Shown piece after piece: positions 57,591 through 61,587 of a stretch of 61,587 nucleotides of DNA; position 1 is the stretch's first letter, and every line of letters begins with the position of its first letter. Source of the stretch: Yinghuangia soli (lineage in GTDB: Bacteria > Actinomycetota > Actinomycetes > Streptomycetales > Streptomycetaceae); NCBI RefSeq assembly GCF_021502675.1, contig NZ_JAKFHA010000006.1:226530-288116 (forward strand). The letters are read 5' to 3'. Under the pieces are notes generated by a model that saw only the letters and a program-made list of their open reading frames with translations, did no database searches and was not told the DNA's origin. Made by a program: the position numbers and the translations under genes.

Positions 57591-57752
57591 ATGATCAAGC
57601 CGGGGACGCGCGGCAACATCGTGATCAACAAGAGCAGCGGGAAGTGCCTGGAGATCGAGGACTCGTCGCTCTCCAACGGCGCGCGGGCTCAGCAGTGGGA
57701 CTGCAAGCACCAGGACGGCTCGAACTGGTACGTGCCGTGGGACACCGTGTGA
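57591..57752 (+). CDS. Ricin-B-lectin-like fragment
   Basis: A 53-residue reading from ATG 57591 (MIKPGTRGNIVINKSS) contains GKCLEIEDSSLSNGARAQQWDC and NWYVPWDTV, which match one QxW repeat of ricin-type lectin domains. No signal peptide or second repeat is present. It is probably a remnant of a larger secreted protein or a very short lectin. The GTG/ATG choice is uncertain. Confidence 0.45.
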   Translation: MIKPGTRGNIVINKSSGKCLEIEDSSLSNGARAQQWDCKHQDGSNWYVPWDTV

Positions 57753-57802
57753 CGTAGCGGACGCGGGCGGCCGTCGCGGGCTTGCGGCGGCCGCCTGGTG
57801 GC

Positions 57803-58639
57803 TCAGAGGTCCCGGCCGTGCTCTTCCTGGAGGAAGGTCCCGGCCAGTTTGAGGAAGATCCGCAGGTCCGGGATGTCGCTGATCTTGACCACGCGCCAGG
57901 CCATCCATCCGCCCTTCTTGAGGATCTTGATCTCGCCGAAGTTCTGCCGGATTTCCTTCACTTCGGACCACGGCAGCACCTCGCGCGGGGTGAGGATGCC
58001 GGCCTCGCAGGCGATGCCCGCCCGGGTCAGGGTCAGGATGCCGAAGCGGAGGTCCTCGCCGGCGCGGAAGGCCGCCATCCGGTTGCGGACGCGGGCCCGC
58101 GAGGAGATCTCGGCCAGCCGTTCGCCGAGGTCCTCGACGTCCGGGAACCGGTCGGTCAGCACCACCGAGCCGCCGTCCATGAGGCGGACGGTGTACTCGT
58201 GTTCGTCGTAGTTCTGGTCCCGGTGCCGGACGACGCGGGTCTCGACGCCGATCATGCGGGCTTCGGGGACGATCTCCATCCGGCTCGGCGTCACGTACAC
58301 GAACCCGGAGTCGAAGACGTAGACCCACTGCCGGCATTCGCGCAGCACCACGACCGTCTTCCAGAACAGGCCGATGGCGCCGCCCACCCCGCCGACGAGG
58401 ACGACCACGAGGATGTCCTTGAGCGGGGCCTGGGTGGCGCCGTACACCCCGCCGGCGAGCATGCCCGCGAAGACGAGCGCGGCGAAGCCGTCCGCGGTCT
58501 GGTACTCGGCTTTGTATTCGCCGTAGTAGCGCCCCATCTGCATGGCGTCCGCCGCCTCGCTGACCCGCGGCGGCGGTTGCGAACGTCCTCCGGTGGTATG
58601 CATACGGAATTCGTAGCGGGGCGGCGGGGCGGCGGCCAT
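57803..58639 (-). CDS. DUF6585-like membrane protein
   Basis: This protein has about 278 residues from ATG 58639 (MAAAPPPRYE); ATG 58603 (MHTTGGRSQP) is an alternative and neither has a clear ribosome binding site. Two membrane segments lie near 48-66 and 73-95 (GFAALVFAGMLAGGVYGA, ILVVVLVGGVGGAIGLFW). The soluble part repeats a pattern of surface-exposed strands, with FDSGFVYVTPSRMEIVPEAR and LTRAGIACEAGILTPREVLPWSEV, resembling two PH-like units as in DUF6585. The function is unknown. Confidence 0.6.
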   Translation of the reverse strand: MAAAPPPRYEFRMHTTGGRSQPPPRVSEAADAMQMGRYYGEYKAEYQTADGFAALVFAGMLAGGVYGATQAPLKDILVVVLVGGVGGAIGLFWKTVVVLRECRQWVYVFDSGFVYVTPSRMEIVPEARMIGVETRVVRHRDQNYDEHEYTVRLMDGGSVVLTDRFPDVEDLGERLAEISSRARVRNRMAAFRAGEDLRFGILTLTRAGIACEAGILTPREVLPWSEVKEIRQNFGEIKILKKGGWMAWRVVKISDIPDLRIFLKLAGTFLQEEHGRDL

Positions 58640-58693
58640 ACAAACGGTGTTCAGGGCTGACGGGACGCGTTCACGATTGCGGTGAACAACTCA

Positions 58694-59758
58694 TCAGGCG
58701 TGGCACGTCCATGAGTTCGGGTCGCTGTAGTCGGAGAACCTGCTCACCGCAGGGGTGACCGAGTACAGCAGCGCGCAGGCCGCCTGGCTGTCGATGCCCC
58801 GGGTGCCGTTGCAGTACCAGGCGTAGACCGTGTCGCGGACCTGCACCGCCCGCCCGTAGCCGGCCTTGCGGCAGTACGCGTCGAAGTCGAGGCGGCCCAA
58901 TTCCCGGGTGACCGACCAGCATTCGATGCTGCCGGGGTCGGAGAAGTCGGCGATGCGGTCGATGGCCCGTTCGTCGCCGTACGACCACATGCAGACGTCC
59001 TGCGCGGCAGGCGCCGGCGGCTCGCCCTTCGGGTCGGTGCAGTGCCAGTCGTACGCGGTGGACCCGGACACCGCGGTGCCGCGGCCTGCCGCCTCGCAGT
59101 AGCCGGCGAAGTCGGGGGCGCCGAGGAAGACCGCGGGCGTGCCGGCGGTCGCCGCGGAATCGTCCCCGCCGTCGCCGTCGAGTACGAGCAGCACGGCGGT
59201 GAGCGCGACCGCCGCGCCGGCCATGGCCGCGGCGAGGCGGCGGCCGAGGCCGCGTGCGGGGATGAAGGCGTAGCGCGCGCTGTGCCGGTCGGCGGAGGCC
59301 GGGGATGTCGGCACGAACGGAGCGAGTGCGGCGGGCTGTTCGACCGGCTCCAGCACCGTGGCCGAGACGGCCGGGACCACCGAGACGTCCGGCACCACGG
59401 ACACGACCGGCTCGGCCGGCTCGGTGAGTTCGGTCCCGTTGCGGCGTGCCGCGTCCAGCTCGCCCCAGCGCGCCTCCCAGTCGGCGACGTCCCCGCCGCA
59501 GGCGGCCACGTAGGCCCGGGTCACTTCGAGCGTGGGCAGCGCCCGGCCGTTCGCGGCGGTGGAGATCGCGCCGCTGGAAAGATAGGCGCGGGAAGCGAGT
59601 TGGCGGACCGTCAGGCCCGCATCGCGGCGCAGCGCGGCCAGGTCGTACGCGAACGCAGCCAACGGCCCGGCTTCCGGATCGAGTTCGCGACCCGGACGGC
59701 CGGTTTTGCCGGGGACTTCGTGCACCGCGGCGTTCCTCTCTGCATCAGGCTGCGTCAC
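58694..59758 (-). CDS. XRE-type HTH membrane protein with duplicated four-Cys domain
   Basis: This 354-residue protein starts at GTG 59758 (VTQPDAERNA). A helix-turn-helix of the XRE type lies at about 32-85 (LRRDAGLTVRQLASRAYLSS, then GRALPTLEVTRAYVAACG). A Pro/Glu/Val-rich linker is followed by one membrane segment (LAAAMAGAAVALTAVLLVL) and two copies of a domain of about 70 residues with four cysteines each (DFAGYCEAAGRG, WHC, DVCMW, ECW; then DFDAYCRKAGYGRAV, WYC, AACALLY, WTC). It overlaps the upstream gene, which carries the same domain pair. DNA-binding inside and the Cys domain outside suggest a one-protein sensor. Confidence 0.72.
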   Translation of the reverse strand: MTQPDAERNAAVHEVPGKTGRPGRELDPEAGPLAAFAYDLAALRRDAGLTVRQLASRAYLSSGAISTAANGRALPTLEVTRAYVAACGGDVADWEARWGELDAARRNGTELTEPAEPVVSVVPDVSVVPAVSATVLEPVEQPAALAPFVPTSPASADRHSARYAFIPARGLGRRLAAAMAGAAVALTAVLLVLDGDGGDDSAATAGTPAVFLGAPDFAGYCEAAGRGTAVSGSTAYDWHCTDPKGEPPAPAAQDVCMWSYGDERAIDRIADFSDPGSIECWSVTRELGRLDFDAYCRKAGYGRAVQVRDTVYAWYCNGTRGIDSQAACALLYSVTPAVSRFSDYSDPNSWTCHA

Positions 59759-60795
59759 GCGCGGCAGGACCACGAGTTGGCGTCGAAGAAGTTCTGGAAC
59801 CGGCTGACCACCGGAGTGGTTTCGTACAGCAGCGCGCACGCGTGCTGGGTGTTGATGCCGACACCTCCGGTACAGGACCAGGCGTACGCGTGATCGCCGT
59901 TCCGGTCCGCTCCCACGTAGCCCATCGCCCGGCAGTAGGCGGGGAAGTCGATCGGCCCGAGGATGCGGGTGGAACGCCAGCACTCCCAGGTGTACGCGTC
60001 GAAGAAGTTCTCGAGCCGGTTGGTCATGGGCGTGTCCGGATACGTCCACTCGCAGACGTCCTGGACGTCGTTGCCGATGGCGTCGACCTGTTCGGTGCAG
60101 CGCCAGCCGTAGGCGCGGTACTCGGGGTACTTGAGCACGGAAGTGCCCTGACCGGTCGCGCGGCAGTAGCCGTCGAAGTCGGGGCGGCCCAGGTACTTCG
60201 CCGTGGACGCCGGCGACGTCGATGGAGTGGCAGAGGACGTGCCCGGAGCCGGAGTCGCGGGCGAACCACTGCTCGGCGAACCACTGGTCGACGGGGCGGT
60301 GGTCCGCGATGCCGCGGCCGTGGCCGGGACTTGGGCCGGTGTGCCGTGCCCCGGCGCAGTCGTCTTCGCCGGGGTCCGGCCCGCCGGCTTGGTCGGCGTC
60401 TTGGTCGGTTTCCGGGTCGGCGGCCTCGTCGGCGTCCTGGCCGTGGACTTGGGTGACTTCGGTTTGGTCGTCGGCTTCCCCGTCGGGGTCTTCGTGCTGC
60501 GCGGCGGCGGCTGAGGCGCCTTGGTCGCTGTCGGGCCCTGCGTCGCCACGGCCATCGGGGCCCCCGAAGTCCCCACCGGCAGCGGCACCGTCCCCTGGGT
60601 GGCTGCGACCACCTCGGGCTTTACCGGCTGCATGGTCCCGAAGCCCTGGTCGGTGACCGTACGCACGGGCCGCCGCCCGCCGCCCGGCTGCGGCGACAGC
60701 AGCGCGAACGGCAGCGCCACCGCCAGCACCCCGACCGCGAACGCCACCGGAACACCTCGGCTGCCGCGTCTCGGCACCCATACACGTACGCGCAC
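59755..60795 (-). CDS. Secreted or anchored protein with duplicated four-Cys domain
   Basis: This 346-residue protein begins MRVRVWVPRR. A basic start and one hydrophobic segment (PVAFAVGVLAVALPFALL) form a signal anchor. A long Thr/Pro/Lys-rich linker, likely spanning the cell wall, leads to two copies of the four-cysteine domain found in the next gene (DFDGYCRATGQGTS, WRC, DVCEW, ECW; then DFPAYCRAMGYVGADR, WSC, HACALLY, WSC). Both copies share the pattern RF or RLENFFDAxxWxC. It overlaps the HTH gene by four bases (GTGA). I do not recognise the domain from named families. Confidence 0.72.
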   Translation of the reverse strand: MRVRVWVPRRGSRGVPVAFAVGVLAVALPFALLSPQPGGGRRPVRTVTDQGFGTMQPVKPEVVAATQGTVPLPVGTSGAPMAVATQGPTATKAPQPPPRSTKTPTGKPTTKPKSPKSTARTPTRPPTRKPTKTPTKPAGRTPAKTTAPGHGTPAQVPATAAASRTTAPSTSGSPSSGSPATPAPGTSSATPSTSPASTAKYLGRPDFDGYCRATGQGTSVLKYPEYRAYGWRCTEQVDAIGNDVQDVCEWTYPDTPMTNRLENFFDAYTWECWRSTRILGPIDFPAYCRAMGYVGADRNGDHAYAWSCTGGVGINTQHACALLYETTPVVSRFQNFFDANSWSCRA

Positions 60796-60925
60796 GACGC
60801 CTCACTCCCCCGCAGGATCGGCCCCGGTCCGCCGACCGGCCGCCCCAGCATGATGCAAGCGCCCACCTGACGGCCAGCATCGGGCAGTTCCCGCAGGTCG
60901 CGGCCGTTACCCCTTGAAGGGTCCG

Positions 60926-61587
60926 ATGATGATCACTAAGCTCCCCGCTCCCATAGCCCGCACACGGCGGATGCGCGCGAGGGGGGCCGCTGTGGTCGAA
61001 AGGGTCCGGTACACCGGCCAGGTGGGCACCGTCGGCTTCTATGTCATGGGGCTGTTTCTCATGGGCCTGGGCCTCGGCTTGTACTTCATCAGCGCACTGC
61101 TCGGGGCGCTGATCTTCGGGAACGCGTTCCTGCTGGGCGGGCTCTGGGTGATCGTCCGCGGGCCGCGGACCGCCCTGACCGCGGACTCGGGCGGGTTCGT
61201 GCTGCACACGATGGTCCGGTCTTCGTCCATGCCATGGTGCCAAGTGGCGGATCTGAGCATCGGCGTCCTGGCCGAGCAGAACGGCGCCAGGAGTTACGGT
61301 GTGCTCGCGCACCTGAACAGCGGTCGGAACCTCGGCCTTGGGCCCACCTCGGGGCACCGCTGGACTGCGAACAGCCGCGACCGGCTCACCCATCGGCTGC
61401 ACGAATTGCTGACGTTGCGTGCGTCGCACCGCTGTGCGGGCGAGTGCCGCCCCGAGTACTGGTTCACCGGGTCTACACCGCGAGTGCCAGACGTACCGTC
61501 CAAGCCTGAAGTCCAGGCACGACGTCCAAGCCCGAAACGCCGCGGACGGCCCACCCGGGCGGCGCGCGGGCGGCCCCGGCGGGCAGC
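60926..61587 (+). CDS. Membrane protein, cut by window end
   Basis: An open frame from ATG 60926 (MMITKLPAPI) runs to the last base without a stop, so the protein is incomplete (at least 220 residues). Two membrane segments lie at about residues 42-66 and 66-85 (TVGFYVMGLFLMGLGLGLYF, ALIFGNAFLLGGLWVIV), followed by a PH-like stretch (RTALTADSGGFVLHTMVR, then WCQVADLSIGVLAEQNG). The C-terminal part is rich in Arg and Pro. It is divergent from the Cys-domain genes. The ATG has GAAGGG about eight bases upstream. The function is unknown. Confidence 0.6.
   Translation, partial: MMITKLPAPIARTRRMRARGAAVVERVRYTGQVGTVGFYVMGLFLMGLGLGLYFISALLGALIFGNAFLLGGLWVIVRGPRTALTADSGGFVLHTMVRSSSMPWCQVADLSIGVLAEQNGARSYGVLAHLNSGRNLGLGPTSGHRWTANSRDRLTHRLHELLTLRASHRCAGECRPEYWFTGSTPRVPDVPSKPEVQARRPSPKRRGRPTRAARGRPRRA

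Noticed and set aside
58694-61429. Possible 911-residue fusion extending the HTH protein upstream
   Set aside because: The extra part is out of frame with and overlaps the Thr/Pro/Lys protein at 59755-60795. The GTG at 59758 overlapping that gene's stop explains the arrangement without a fusion.
1-61587. KstR- or KstR2-type operators
   Set aside because: I looked for the published-type motifs as I recall them (AAC-N2-GTT and CAAG-N2-CTTG palindromes) upstream of the catabolic genes and saw none at consistent positions. A computed scan would be decisive.
1-61587. CRISPR arrays, rRNA or tRNA genes, insertion sequences, integrases
   Set aside because: No regularly spaced direct repeats of CRISPR size, no recognisable structural RNA and no transposase or recombinase motif was found by reading. 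The short tandem repeats present are too few and too short.

Overview
The window is about 61.6 kb of very GC-rich DNA with GTG and TTG starts, AGGAGG-type ribosome binding sites, many 4-base gene overlaps and long GC hairpin terminators. Together with an ECF sigma factor of the SigE type, roadblock/LC7 proteins, PASTA and CAP-domain proteins, this points to an actinomycete, probably a Streptomyces-like soil organism. The genus is inference. No rRNA, tRNA, CRISPR array, transposase or integrase was seen.

The main theme is steroid catabolism, in particular the late part that degrades the C/D-ring propionate HIP. Recognisable genes are fadE32-fadE31 facing fadA6 (1131-4663), echA20-ipdA-ipdB-ipdC (17433-20938, minus), fadE30-ipdF (45153-47113, minus) and an acyl-CoA synthetase candidate for the FadD3 step (35116-36633). 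Around them are further SDRs, an acyl-CoA dehydrogenase, an ADP-forming acyl-CoA synthetase with an enoyl-CoA hydratase, an HsaB-like flavin reductase, a zinc alcohol dehydrogenase and a cyclase-family hydrolase. A five-gene operon at 51689-56225 (fadE, alpha-methylacyl-CoA racemase-like, two MaoC-type hydratase subunits, fadE) looks like a steroid side-chain or branched-acyl beta-oxidation unit. Nearly every catabolic transcription unit has the same 15-bp inverted repeat, CTGAC-N5-GTCAG, in its promoter region (ten sites). A TetR-family gene at 22028-22675, itself behind one of these sites, is the obvious candidate regulator.

Between the catabolic units lie unrelated blocks without that operator: a roadblock/DUF4388-like operon (4980-7297), three paralogous proteins of which two have Gly/Ser/Cys tails (9122-11547), an MFS exporter with RidA, a DNA-glycosylase-like protein, a sigma/membrane-protein pair and an acyltransferase (11685-17336).

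At 22893-30312 there are six consecutive, same-strand paralogues of about 400 residues each that I cannot assign. They are followed by a single polypeptide joining an ECF sigma factor, a membrane segment and an extracellular CAP domain (30383-31996), and by a second membrane-anchored CAP protein. Tandem lipoproteins lie at 41053-43144.

The right end holds two DUF1016-type genes with three related palindromes, a VapBC-like pair, a UTRA domain without its DNA-binding half, a short ricin-lectin-like remnant, and two overlapping genes that share a duplicated four-cysteine domain. The last gene runs off the window.
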